DNA from: Bacteroidales bacterium H3
GTDB lineage: Bacteria > Bacteroidota > Bacteroidia > Bacteroidales > Muribaculaceae
Reading direction: 5' to 3'
Assembly: GCA_001701135.1 (NCBI GenBank)
Contig: DAAN01000021.1
Location: 1-29,970, forward strand
Length of the DNA stretch: 29,970 bases
The notes beneath the pieces are model-generated. The model worked only from the letters and a program-made list of their open reading frames with translations. It was not told the DNA's origin and made no database searches. This document shows, piece by piece, positions 11,726-20,659 of this stretch. The position numbers and the translations under genes were made by a program. Position 1 is the stretch's first letter; each line of letters begins with the position of its first letter.

Positions 11726-13654
11726 TTATTTTGCCTGCTTCAGGACTTTCTCGTTGACTTTGGCAGGGAATTGGGTGGCAAGCTGTTTGAGCCACTGATC
11801 GAGCAGATAATCCTGGTAATCGGTTACTACAGTGCCGCGCACGTCGGCTGCCTCTTCGGGCTGGTCGAGTACTTTACCTTTATATGCCTCGTAAGCGCCC
11901 CAGCGGGTAACATTTTCGGGCTTAGCAGCGCCGAAACCGAGATAATCCGTGATGGCGTTTTCCCCCTTGGCGGCGATTACACGCTCCACCTTCACATTCT
12001 TGCCGAATTTTTTGCGAAGTTCATCACCTAATTTGTCATCGGGGGTGGGATTGGCTGCTAAATATTCATTGACAAGGTTGAGAATCGAATCGTTGGTGGC
12101 GAAAATCACGCGCGACTTGAAGCGGGGTTCATCCCAGCGATATTTATCCTTGTTATCCTGAAAATATTTCTCCAGGCCTTCAGTGTCATTTTTAGCCTTT
12201 GTCCAGACGTTGCGGTCCTGAATCTCAAACATGAGCATGCCGTCGCGATATTCGTTCACGAGGTTACGGTAGTTGGCATCGGTCTTCATCAGGTCGTTGC
12301 GTTTGGTTTCCAGGGTCACATTGTCGATGTGACGCTCCACGGCGTTCTCAAGCTGTTTTACCTGCTCATCGGCACTGCCGCTGAAGCCCTGAGGCAGCTC
12401 CTCGGATATAACTTCCGAAAGGGGCAGTTTCTCTTTGCCTACTTTGGCGACAGTCAGATCGGAGGCGAGCAGACGGTCGTACATCACAGAATCCACACCG
12501 CCGGCAGCCATTATCTCCTTGTTGATTTTGTCAATGTTCTTGGCATCGGCCTGCGCTTTATACTCCTTGCGGAGCTGCGCGAGGCGGCGTTCTGCGGGGA
12601 GCTTGCCGCGTTCATCGCGATCGATGGCCTGCTTGATCTCTGCCTTGGCCTTGTCGAAGGGTTCGATGCCGCGGCTGTCGAGACGTTTGATTATGTGGTA
12701 GCCGTAAGAAGTGGCGAAAGGTTTTGAGATCTCGCCATTCGCAAGCGAATAGGCCACCTCCTCGAATTCGGGAACCATCTGGCCGGTTCCGAACCAGGGC
12801 AGTTTGCCGCCGCGCGATGCCGAACCGGGATCCTGCGAGTTGGTCGAAGCGACCTCTTCGAAATTGGCACCACCTGAAACTACGGTATAGAGCGAATCGA
12901 TATACTCTTTCTGCTTGGCGGCTTCTTCGGGCGACATGTTGTTGGTGAGACGGAGGATATGCTCGGCCAGTACCTGTCCGCGGGCGGGCCGGCGTCCGTT
13001 CACCTTAACAATATGGTATCCGAATGGAGTCTGGAACACACCGGTGTGGCCGCCCACTTCAGTCTGCCATGCGGCATCCTCAAAAGCGCGGGGCCAGCGG
13101 TTGGCCAGAATGTAGCCCATACGGCCGCCGCGTACTGCGGAATTGCGGTCCTGCGAAAATTTCATGGCCAGAGAGTCGAACGGCTCACCCTGATTGATGC
13201 AGGTGAGCAGCGAGTCCATCAGATGCTCCTTCTGCTCGGCTGTCATTTCGCGCGACTGGAAGAAAAGCATAATGTGGCTCACGTCCACTTCCTCCTTCAT
13301 TCGGTCGTACTGCGCGTTGTAGATACTGTCCTCCACGGCCTTGTCGATCAGGTAAGGTTTGGCAAGGTCGTTGCGATAGGTGATGAATTCGTTCTGAAAC
13401 GTCTCGGTCTTGTCGATACCCTCGGCCTCTGCGGCAGCCACTTTCTGGCGGTAAGGAATAAAGAGCTTGAGGTATTCCCCTATTTCCTGGGGCGACGACT
13501 GCTGAGCGTTGTTTTTGTGGTAAAGATATTCAAACTCGCTGAGAGTGACGGGTTTCCCGCCCACGGTCATAAGCACCGGGTCGTTGCTTCCCTTGGCCTG
13601 CGCCATCATCGAGGCGCCCAGCACAAAAGCAAGCGATAAGAGTCCAGTCTTCAT
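11726..13654 (-). CDS. SurA/PrsA-like peptidyl-prolyl cis-trans isomerase
   Basis: This periplasmic folding catalyst and chaperone of 642 residues assists outer-membrane and secreted proteins. Residues 1-20 form a signal peptide (MKTGLLSLAFVLGASMMAQA). Two parvulin (PpiC) domains follow, at about residues 122-219 (VSHIMLFF to FGYHIVKV) and 229-325 (AEHILRL to YGYHIIKR), each with the typical xHI entry and GYHI exit. The remaining 300 residues form a charged helical/beta C-terminal region. I choose ATG at 13654 because it opens the signal peptide. ATG 13690 would add 12 residues, and still longer versions run into the divergent helicase start at 13762. A -7-like AATATTTG (13665-13672, minus strand) just upstream hints at a very short leader. 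Confidence 0.92.
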   Translation of the reverse strand: MKTGLLSLAFVLGASMMAQAKGSNDPVLMTVGGKPVTLSEFEYLYHKNNAQQSSPQEIGEYLKLFIPYRQKVAAAEAEGIDKTETFQNEFITYRNDLAKPYLIDKAVEDSIYNAQYDRMKEEVDVSHIMLFFQSREMTAEQKEHLMDSLLTCINQGEPFDSLAMKFSQDRNSAVRGGRMGYILANRWPRAFEDAAWQTEVGGHTGVFQTPFGYHIVKVNGRRPARGQVLAEHILRLTNNMSPEEAAKQKEYIDSLYTVVSGGANFEEVASTNSQDPGSASRGGKLPWFGTGQMVPEFEEVAYSLANGEISKPFATSYGYHIIKRLDSRGIEPFDKAKAEIKQAIDRDERGKLPAERRLAQLRKEYKAQADAKNIDKINKEIMAAGGVDSVMYDRLLASDLTVAKVGKEKLPLSEVISEELPQGFSGSADEQVKQLENAVERHIDNVTLETKRNDLMKTDANYRNLVNEYRDGMLMFEIQDRNVWTKAKNDTEGLEKYFQDNKDKYRWDEPRFKSRVIFATNDSILNLVNEYLAANPTPDDKLGDELRKKFGKNVKVERVIAAKGENAITDYLGFGAAKPENVTRWGAYEAYKGKVLDQPEEAADVRGTVVTDYQDYLLDQWLKQLATQFPAKVNEKVLKQAK

Positions 13655-13749
13655 TTTGAATTTACAAATATTTATTAGTGTTCGTTTCATTCTAAACGCA
13701 GAAAGGCATGATTTATTATTGCGGCAATCTGAATTTCGTGAAAAATTAG

Positions 13750-13757
13750 TAACTTTG
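13750..13757 (+). promoter_or_regulatory. -7 promoter element of the DEAD-box helicase gene
   Basis: TAACTTTG is a perfect match to the Bacteroidetes -7 consensus. No good -33 box was found. The start codon lies only 4 bases after this box, so the transcript is probably leaderless or nearly so. Confidence 0.55.
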
Positions 13758-13761
13758 CGGC

Positions 13762-15021
<1,260 letters not shown>

Positions 15022-15028
15022 AGATAAT

Positions 15029-15238
15029 ATGTCAGAACAAGAGATGAATTCATATCGCTTCATATCGGGAAATGAACCGAGTGACGAGATGCTCGCACAA
15101 CTAATGAAAGAAGTTGCTCATGATGCCAAGATACGTCAAGAGCAAGCAACTAATGCATATTTTTCAGAGATGCGACGTGAAGCCGAAATTACCAAGGCTA
15201 AATGGACTGATCGTATTAACAGTGTATTAAATGGCTAA
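15029..15238 (+). CDS. Small protein upstream of zeta-like kinase; candidate antitoxin
   Basis: This encodes a 69-residue hydrophilic protein, mostly helical by appearance, with many charged residues (SDEMLAQLMKEVAHDAKIR, then AYFSEMRREAEITKAKW). It overlaps the start of the zeta-toxin-like kinase gene by 8 bases, the arrangement of an antitoxin translated just before its toxin. I do not recognise a named antitoxin family; small helical partners of this kind are common beside stand-alone zeta-like kinases in Bacteroidetes. Start ATG 15029 follows the helicase stop by 7 bases; ATG 15044 is an alternative. Base composition is clearly more AT-rich than the helicase. The antitoxin role is inference from position. 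Confidence 0.7.
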   Translation: MSEQEMNSYRFISGNEPSDEMLAQLMKEVAHDAKIRQEQATNAYFSEMRREAEITKAKWTDRINSVLNG

Positions 15239-15842
15239 AACTCTTAGGAAGCCCGAACTTATTGTGATAGCTGGTCCAAATGGTTCCGGAAAGACTTCTG
15301 TAACGCAGAAGTTTCTTCATCACGAATGGGCTGACGGCACGATTTATATCAATCCGGATCAGGTTGCTAATGAAAAATTCGGTGATTGGAACTCGCAGGA
15401 GGCAATAATTAAAGCTGCTAATTATTGTGCTGAATGGCGAGAGGAATGTCTCAAAAATAAAATTAGTTTTGTTTTTGAGACAGTGTTTTCCGCTGAAGAC
15501 AAAATCGATTTCTTAATCAGAGCCAAAGAAGCCGGATTTTTCATACGCGTATTCTTTATTTCCACCAATCATCCTTCCATTAACGCTTCTCGAATTGCTA
15601 AAAGAGTAATGGAAGGCGGACATGATGTGCCTATTCGTAAGATAGTTTCAAGATATACCAAATCAATTATCAACTGTGAAACTATTGCTCGTTTAGTCGA
15701 TCGGCTATATGTTTATGATAATTCCGTGAATGATAGAGATGCGCAGATTCAGTTCCGTTTAAGCAATGGAAAACTTGAAAAAATGTATGTCTCTAAACTT
15801 CCGAATTGGGCAAAAAACATTATTCCAAGTTCTAATACATAA
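15231..15842 (+). CDS. Zeta-toxin-like P-loop kinase
   Basis: This 203-residue P-loop kinase-like protein resembles the zeta toxin family, whose studied members phosphorylate UDP-N-acetylglucosamine or related nucleotide sugars and block cell-wall synthesis. The Walker A motif is GPNGSGKT (15-22). NPDQVA (41-46) and FETVFS (82-87) follow. The conserved block RIAKRVMEGGHDVP (121-134) with a later IVSRY supplies the phosphate-binding arginines. No signal peptide is present. The frame overlaps the small upstream gene by 8 bases. Codon use is AT-rich, unlike the helicase, which suggests horizontal gain. It could instead be a non-toxic kinase of the same fold, and the substrate is unknown. Confidence 0.82.
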   Translation: MAKTLRKPELIVIAGPNGSGKTSVTQKFLHHEWADGTIYINPDQVANEKFGDWNSQEAIIKAANYCAEWREECLKNKISFVFETVFSAEDKIDFLIRAKEAGFFIRVFFISTNHPSINASRIAKRVMEGGHDVPIRKIVSRYTKSIINCETIARLVDRLYVYDNSVNDRDAQIQFRLSNGKLEKMYVSKLPNWAKNIIPSSNT

Positions 15843-15851
15843 AGACAGCGG

Positions 15852-15885
15852 AAATCGTCGGGATGGCGCAAATGTTTGACGATTT
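15852..15885 (+). terminator. Possible terminator after the zeta-like gene
   Basis: The inverted repeat AAATCGTC/GACGATTT (15852-15859 with 15878-15885) has an 18-base loop and a weak T-run. It sits just before the next promoter. Confidence 0.35.
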
Positions 15886-15894
15886 TACGTATTA

Positions 15895-15926
15895 TTTGGG
15901 TATGTAAAGAATAATTAGTAAATTTG
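15895..15926 (+). promoter_or_regulatory. Promoter of the PCMD/calycin-like protein gene
   Basis: A -33 TTTG at 15895-15898 and a -7 box TAAATTTG at 15919-15926 are 20 bases apart, close to consensus. The predicted leader is about 98 bases long and contains the 19-bp tandem repeats. Confidence 0.8.
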
Positions 15927-15963
15927 CGGCCATTAAAATCAACCAACGCTCACATCAGAATAT

Positions 15964-16020
15964 CCGTATATCACACAGATAACGGAATATCACACAAATA
16001 ACCGAATATCACATTTTAAG
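15964..16020 (+). repeat. Three 19-bp tandem repeats in a 5' leader
   Basis: Units lie at 15964-15982, 15983-16001 and 16002-16020 and share the core ATATCACA(C). The first is CCGTATATCACACAGATAA and the second CGGAATATCACACAAATAA; the third begins CCGAATATCACA. They fill the space between the predicted transcription start and the ATG at 16030. They could bind a regulator or shape translation. Confidence 0.85.
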
Positions 16021-16029
16021 CAATCAAAT

Positions 16030-17661
16030 ATGAAGAAAATTTTTACATCGCTTTTTGCTGCGACAGCTGTGGCTCTCACAGTCGGCGCGCAGCAGCTCCC
16101 CAACAACGGCTTCGAGGAAGCCTGGGTTGATTGCGTCCCCTGGACCAGCGCTGGCAACACCACAGCACAGGGCACAACTCCTACATCATGGATGGTTTCA
16201 AATACCATTGGCACTGGAGGTAAATCACCTATGGGAAACACTACTATAGCAGAGAATGTTGCCGGATATAATTCCGCTGGCGCTGTAAAGGTCGAAAACA
16301 AAGAAATTACAGTTTTAGGATTTGTTAAAAAGACAATCCCCGGGTATTTTGGCCTTGGAACTCCCTGGGCAACGTCAACAAGTACTGGTAAAAACATGGC
16401 TGGAGGAGAATTCGGCGGCATCGAATATGTCTATCGCCCGGATGCTATTCAGTTCATGTATCAATCCACCGGTTCTGATCAGCCTACTATACTTGCATAT
16501 ACCTGGAATGGCAAATTTGTTCAGAAAGACGTTTCCGGAAATATCACTACAGGCTCGAATGCCACCAAGGTAGATATGGTGGATCGTGATCGCAATGTCA
16601 TCGGCATGGAAGACGCTCCTCAAGGTGGCGAAGTGACCGAAAAAGGAACCTTAGTCGCTCTGATAAATCAGCGCCTCGAAGCTACCACTACCCAATGGAC
16701 CAAAGGTGAATTAGAATTCACATATTCCTCAGAAACCGCACCCGCAAAAATCAATGTTGCATTTGCAGCCGGCGATTATTTCTCAATATCACCTGTCAAA
16801 GGAAACACTCTCACTGTCGACGATGTTAAGCTGATCTACTTCTCACGTCTGAAATCACTGAAAGTTAACAGTGTTGACGTTCCCGAGTTTGCCCCCGACA
16901 CTTACGAGTACAATGTTGACGCCGAAATGCCTGCCGATGCTTCCGCCATCGCAGCAGAGTGCATGGGCAACTCCGGCTCCGCCAATGCCGAAGTAGCTCT
17001 CGACGCTGCCAACAACAAAGCTACCGTTACCGTCACCAACTCAAACGTAGGAGGTACAGACGTCGACGGCGAGGAATCGCACGTCTACACCCTCAACTTC
17101 AAACCCGCACAGCAAGAAGAAAATATCCTCATATATAATGGCATTCTTAAAATTGAAATGGACGGAGAAGACATCAGTGATGGTGGTATAGAAAGTCCCT
17201 TACAGCTTATACCGAATGCCGATTATACAGAATGCAACTTAATTCTTCCTGAAAAAGCCTTGGGTGATGGTTTTGGCGACATTAAAGTTGACAATGTAAA
17301 AATGACCAAGAATGGTGGAATTACCGATTTTAATGGTTTTGTAAAAGGCTTGACTTTGATGGGTGGCGTTATTGTAGCCGATGCAGTTGTGACTGGTACT
17401 TGTGACGCTGAGGGTAACATTGACCTGCTAATCGACGTAACCTGGGATAACGAGGGCACCCCCACTCCCATTAAGGTGACATTCAACGGCAAGGGTAAAC
17501 CCATCCCTACCTCTGCTGTAGAGGCTATCGAATCTGACGATGTGAACGCCCCCGCCGAGTACTTCACAATCCAGGGCTACAAGGTCAACGGCAATAACCT
17601 CGCAAACGGCTTCTACATTGTCCGCAAGGGCAACAAGGTTAGCAAAATCTACGTGAAATAA
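16030..17661 (+). CDS. Secreted multidomain protein: PCMD and calycin-like domains
   Basis: This encodes an exported protein of 543 residues, probably at the cell surface. Residues 1-20 form a signal peptide (MKKIFTSLFAATAVALTVGA). Residues about 22-275 look like the Bacteroidetes PCMD module (putative carbohydrate metabolism domain), starting QLPNNGFEEAW and ending in VDDVKLIYFS. Residues about 276-360 form an Ig-like strand-rich region. Residues about 365-490 resemble the calycin/lipocalin-like domain, and the last 40 or so (YFTIQGYKVNGNNLANGFYI, then VSKIYVK) resemble a Por/T9SS-type sorting tail. No catalytic residues are recognised. Some stretches (about 16200-16800 and 17110-17440) look more AT-rich than the rest, consistent with a mosaic origin. 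A strong terminator follows at 17700. Confidence 0.8.
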   Translation: MKKIFTSLFAATAVALTVGAQQLPNNGFEEAWVDCVPWTSAGNTTAQGTTPTSWMVSNTIGTGGKSPMGNTTIAENVAGYNSAGAVKVENKEITVLGFVKKTIPGYFGLGTPWATSTSTGKNMAGGEFGGIEYVYRPDAIQFMYQSTGSDQPTILAYTWNGKFVQKDVSGNITTGSNATKVDMVDRDRNVIGMEDAPQGGEVTEKGTLVALINQRLEATTTQWTKGELEFTYSSETAPAKINVAFAAGDYFSISPVKGNTLTVDDVKLIYFSRLKSLKVNSVDVPEFAPDTYEYNVDAEMPADASAIAAECMGNSGSANAEVALDAANNKATVTVTNSNVGGTDVDGEESHVYTLNFKPAQQEENILIYNGILKIEMDGEDISDGGIESPLQLIPNADYTECNLILPEKALGDGFGDIKVDNVKMTKNGGITDFNGFVKGLTLMGGVIVADAVVTGTCDAEGNIDLLIDVTWDNEGTPTPIKVTFNGKGKPIPTSAVEAIESDDVNAPAEYFTIQGYKVNGNNLANGFYIVRKGNKVSKIYVK

Positions 17662-17699
17662 TACCAGCGTAGCTGACACTACGCATACCAAATTATATA

Positions 17700-17742
17700 A
17701 AAGAGACCGCATCGGTGAATTCCGGTGCGGTCTCTTTCTTGT
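17700..17742 (+). terminator. Strong terminator after the PCMD gene
   Basis: A 12-bp stem AAAGAGACCGCA/TGCGGTCTCTTT (17700-17711 with 17726-17737) can extend inward by four more pairs and is followed by CTTGTTGT. The rest of 17662-17911 is AT-rich and holds the promoter of the next operon. Confidence 0.88.
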
Positions 17743-17800
17743 TGTATATTAGCAATCTGCCAGAGAATTGAAAAAATTTGTAGAAAATTGTCAAAAAATA

Positions 17801-17832
17801 TTTGCAAGTTCAAACATTTTGCCATACCTTTG
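17801..17832 (+). promoter_or_regulatory. Promoter of the beta-barrel/P-II/Amt operon
   Basis: A -33 TTTG at 17801-17804 and a -7 box TACCTTTG at 17825-17832 are 20 bases apart. The leader is about 75 bases. No sigma-54 type site was seen, although nitrogen control would be expected for this operon. Confidence 0.75.
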
Positions 17833-17911
17833 CGACATGTAAAAGAAATATGCCACTCTAATAGGTTTATTACAAACATAATGTCACACTTTTAATCATT
17901 TTATCATCATT

Positions 17912-18634
17912 ATGAAAAAAGCAATTTCTTTGGCACTTGCAGCAGTGCTGCTGACATCAGGCACTTCGGCAGCCGCAGAAACCGTCGCAGAGGCGGAATC
18001 CAACAAAGCAGAGGTTTCGTTCAGCACCGACCTCGTAAGCACTTATCTATGGCGCGGTCAGGATCTCGGAGGAGTCTCCATACAGCCGGGAATCGGCCTC
18101 AGCTGGCGCGGTCTGTCGCTGAGCGCATGGGGTTCGTCGGGTTTCGACGAAAAGGACACCAAAGAGGTGGATCTTACCATCGGCTACACATGGAAAGGGT
18201 TTACGGTGAGCATCACCGACTACTGGTTTGACAACGGTCCGGGCTACTTCAAATACAAAGCCCATGACACGGCCCACATATGGGAAGGTCATGTCGGCTA
18301 CGACTTCGGACCTGTAGCTCTTAACTGGTACACAAACTTCGCCGGCAACGACGGAGTAACTTCAAAAGGGAAGCGCGCCTATTCATCGTATGTTGAGGTT
18401 AGCGCTCCCTTCTCTTTTAAATCGGTGGATTTCACAGCCGAAGTGGGTGCATCGCCCTACGCGACAAGTTTCTACAACGCCACCGGCTTTGCCGTGATCA
18501 ACATCGGTCTGACAGCCTCGCACGAGTTCACCCTCTCACCCGTATGCTCGATCAAACCTTACGCCAAACTGGCGTTCAACCCTCGCAACGACAAAGCCTA
18601 CATGCTTGCCGGCGTTTCTTTCTCGGTATTCTGA
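17912..18634 (+). CDS. TorF-like outer-membrane beta-barrel protein
   Basis: This encodes a 240-residue exported protein with a signal peptide (about residues 1-22, MKKAISLALAAVLLTSGTSA). The mature part is a run of alternating-hydrophobicity strands rich in Trp, Tyr and Gly (STYLWRGQDLGG, LSLSAWGSSGF, LTIGYTWKGFTVSI). It ends in an aromatic C-terminus (LAGVSFSVF), the usual barrel-assembly signal. This fits a small outer-membrane barrel of the TorF/gcw_chp type. It is first in an operon with a P-II protein (57-base gap) and an ammonium transporter, so a role as an outer-membrane pore for ammonium or another nitrogen source is plausible. That role is inference from context. Confidence 0.82.
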   Translation: MKKAISLALAAVLLTSGTSAAAETVAEAESNKAEVSFSTDLVSTYLWRGQDLGGVSIQPGIGLSWRGLSLSAWGSSGFDEKDTKEVDLTIGYTWKGFTVSITDYWFDNGPGYFKYKAHDTAHIWEGHVGYDFGPVALNWYTNFAGNDGVTSKGKRAYSSYVEVSAPFSFKSVDFTAEVGASPYATSFYNATGFAVINIGLTASHEFTLSPVCSIKPYAKLAFNPRNDKAYMLAGVSFSVF

Positions 18635-18691
18635 CGGCATTTTCCCGGGTACAATTTTCCAAGTGCTATTTCACTCAAAACATAATAAGGT

Positions 18692-19048
18692 ATGAAAAAA
18701 ATCGAGGCTATTATCCGCAAAACAAAATTTGAGGATGTGAAAGATGCTCTCCTCGAAGCCGACATCGAATGGTTCTCCTACTACGAGGTACGTGGCGTCG
18801 GCAAATCGCGTCAGGCAAGAATCTATCGCGGCGTGATGTATGACACCAGCTCCATCGAGCGCATTCTGGTTTCCATAGTGGTGCGCGACATCAATGTGGA
18901 GCGCACCATCAAGGCCATTCTCAAAGCGGCACAGACCGGCGAGATCGGCGACGGCCGCATCTTTGTGATTCCCGTGGAGGATTCAATACGCATCCGCACC
19001 GGCGAACGTGGCGACATCGCCCTCTACAATGCCGAACATGAAGAGTAG
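18692..19048 (+). CDS. glnK: P-II nitrogen regulatory protein
   Basis: This 118-residue trimeric signal protein senses ATP/ADP and 2-oxoglutarate and gates its partner ammonium channel. Family hallmarks are the N-terminus MKKIEAIIRKTKFEDVKDAL and the C-terminal block GDGRIFVIPVEDSIRIRTGE. The T-loop reads VRGVGKSRQARIYRGVMY. It is one residue shorter than E. coli GlnB but keeps Tyr45 and Tyr50, which match Tyr46 and the uridylylated Tyr51. Immediate linkage to amt (47-base gap) supports a GlnK-type role. Whether it is uridylylated here is unknown, since many Bacteroidetes lack a clear GlnD. Confidence 0.95.
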   Translation: MKKIEAIIRKTKFEDVKDALLEADIEWFSYYEVRGVGKSRQARIYRGVMYDTSSIERILVSIVVRDINVERTIKAILKAAQTGEIGDGRIFVIPVEDSIRIRTGERGDIALYNAEHEE

Positions 19049-19095
19049 AATTCCGGGTACTAATTTCAGGCACTAAAAGTAAAAAAGGTACAATT

Positions 19096-20535
19096 ATGAC
19101 AAGGTCAAAATATATCAAGGCAACCGCACTAATGGCATTGGCCATGCTGGCCATACCGGTTGCCGTCTGGGCCGCTCCTGAATCGGCCGATTCAATCGCC
19201 TCCTCTGTAGTAACCGGCGTACCCGCCGCCGAGCTCCCCGTAGAGGAAGTTGCCGAAACTCCTGCAAATCCCCTCGTGTCGGGCATCAACACCGTGTGGA
19301 TGCTCCTGGCAGCCATGCTGGTGTTTTTCATGCAGCCCGGTTTCGCGCTGGTCGAGGCCGGTTTCACCCGGTCGAAAAACACCGCCAACATCCTCATGAA
19401 AAACTTCGTGGACTTCATTTTCGGCTCGCTGCTCTTCTGGTTCGTGGGCTTCGGCATCATGTTCGGGCTGGGCAAATTCTGCGGCGTGCCACATTTCATG
19501 ACAAGTTCATTCTTCGAGAGCAACGGTCTGCCCGACCCCACTTCACTCCCAACCGAGGGTTTCCTGGTATTCCAGACTGTGTTCTGCGCCACTGCCGCCA
19601 CAATCGTCTCTGGCGCCATGGCCGAACGCACCAAATTTTCGGCATATCTCATCTACACAATTTTCATCAGCGTGCTGGTATATCCCGTATCGGGCCACTG
19701 GACCTGGGGTGGCGGCTGGCTGATGGACGGTGATGTGGATTCATTCATGATGACAACTTTCGGCCACACGTTCCATGATTTCGCCGGCTCAACCGTAGTG
19801 CACTCGGTGGGCGGCTGGATCGCCCTCGTCGGCGCCGCAATCCTCGGCCCACGCATCGGCAAATATGGCAAGGATGGCAAATCCAAGGCTATCCCCGGCC
19901 ACAACCTCACCATCGCCGCATTGGGAGTGTTCATCCTCTGGTTCGGCTGGTTCGGTTTCAACCCCGGCTCGCGTCTGGCAGCCGCCACCGTGGAAGATCA
20001 GATTTCAATATCGCTGGTATTCCTCAACACCAACCTTGCGGCCTGTGCCGGCGGTTTTGCCGCACTCACGCTCAGTTGGCTGAAATATGGCAAACCTTCG
20101 CTGTCGCTTACTCTCAACGGCATTCTCGCAGGCCTCGTAGGCATCACCGCCGGCTGCGACGCCGTCTCTCCCTTAGGCGCCGTTCTCATCGGTCTTATCT
20201 GCGGCTTCGTGATGATTTTTGCAGTGGAATTTATCGATCGGATACTCAAAATCGATGATCCTGTCGGCGCATCCTCAGTTCATGGTGTATGCGGTTGCCT
20301 CGGCACCATCCTCACCGGTCTCTTCTCTGTTGAAGAGGGACTGTTCTACGGCGCCGGATGGGGATTCTTCGGAGCGCAGGCATTCGGAGCCGCAGTTGTA
20401 GGTCTCTGGGCTGCGGCAATGGGCTTCCTGATCTTTAAAGGTGTGGATATGTGCCACGGTCTGCGAGTTCCCGCCCGCATTGAAGAGGAGGGTCTCGACA
20501 TCTATGAGCATGGCGAATCAGTCTACAACGCTTAA
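19096..20535 (+). CDS. amtB: Amt family ammonium transporter
   Basis: This inner-membrane ammonium channel has 479 residues. A cleavable signal-like segment (residues 1-27, ending AVWAAPES) and a 35-residue spacer precede the 11-helix core, as in other Gram-negative Amt proteins. Family motifs are present: FMQPGFALVEAGFTRSKN (about residues 77-94), the twin histidines of the pore at His236 (STVVHSVGG) and His396 (SSVHGVCG), and the phosphate/P-II-facing cytosolic loops. The C-terminal tail (HGLRVPARIEEEGLDIYEHG) matches the P-II-responsive tail. It is the last gene of the operon and a strong terminator follows. Confidence 0.96.
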   Translation: MTRSKYIKATALMALAMLAIPVAVWAAPESADSIASSVVTGVPAAELPVEEVAETPANPLVSGINTVWMLLAAMLVFFMQPGFALVEAGFTRSKNTANILMKNFVDFIFGSLLFWFVGFGIMFGLGKFCGVPHFMTSSFFESNGLPDPTSLPTEGFLVFQTVFCATAATIVSGAMAERTKFSAYLIYTIFISVLVYPVSGHWTWGGGWLMDGDVDSFMMTTFGHTFHDFAGSTVVHSVGGWIALVGAAILGPRIGKYGKDGKSKAIPGHNLTIAALGVFILWFGWFGFNPGSRLAAATVEDQISISLVFLNTNLAACAGGFAALTLSWLKYGKPSLSLTLNGILAGLVGITAGCDAVSPLGAVLIGLICGFVMIFAVEFIDRILKIDDPVGASSVHGVCGCLGTILTGLFSVEEGLFYGAGWGFFGAQAFGAAVVGLWAAAMGFLIFKGVDMCHGLRVPARIEEEGLDIYEHGESVYNA

Positions 20536-20617
20536 GACTGCGAGACAAAGGTAACTTCCCAAAACATCGCATAAACTACAATCCAACAAAAACACTTCAT
20601 CTTTTTTCCTTCACTCG

Positions 20618-20659
20618 CATCCTCCGCACAAGCCGTCAAAGGCCTGCGGGGGATGTTTT
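20618..20659 (+). terminator. Terminator after amtB
   Basis: An 11-bp stem CATCCTCCGCA/TGCGGGGGATG (20618-20628 with 20645-20655, one G-T pair) is followed by TTTTG. The GTG start proposed for the next gene lies immediately behind it. Confidence 0.82.

Noticed and set aside
15964..16020. CRISPR or attachment-site reading of the 19-bp repeats
   Set aside because: The units are directly adjacent without spacers and no integrase is present; a leader repeat is the simpler reading.
17668..17684. Small hairpin GCGTAG/CTACGC after the PCMD gene
   Set aside because: Only six pairs with no T-run; the strong terminator at 17700 accounts for termination.
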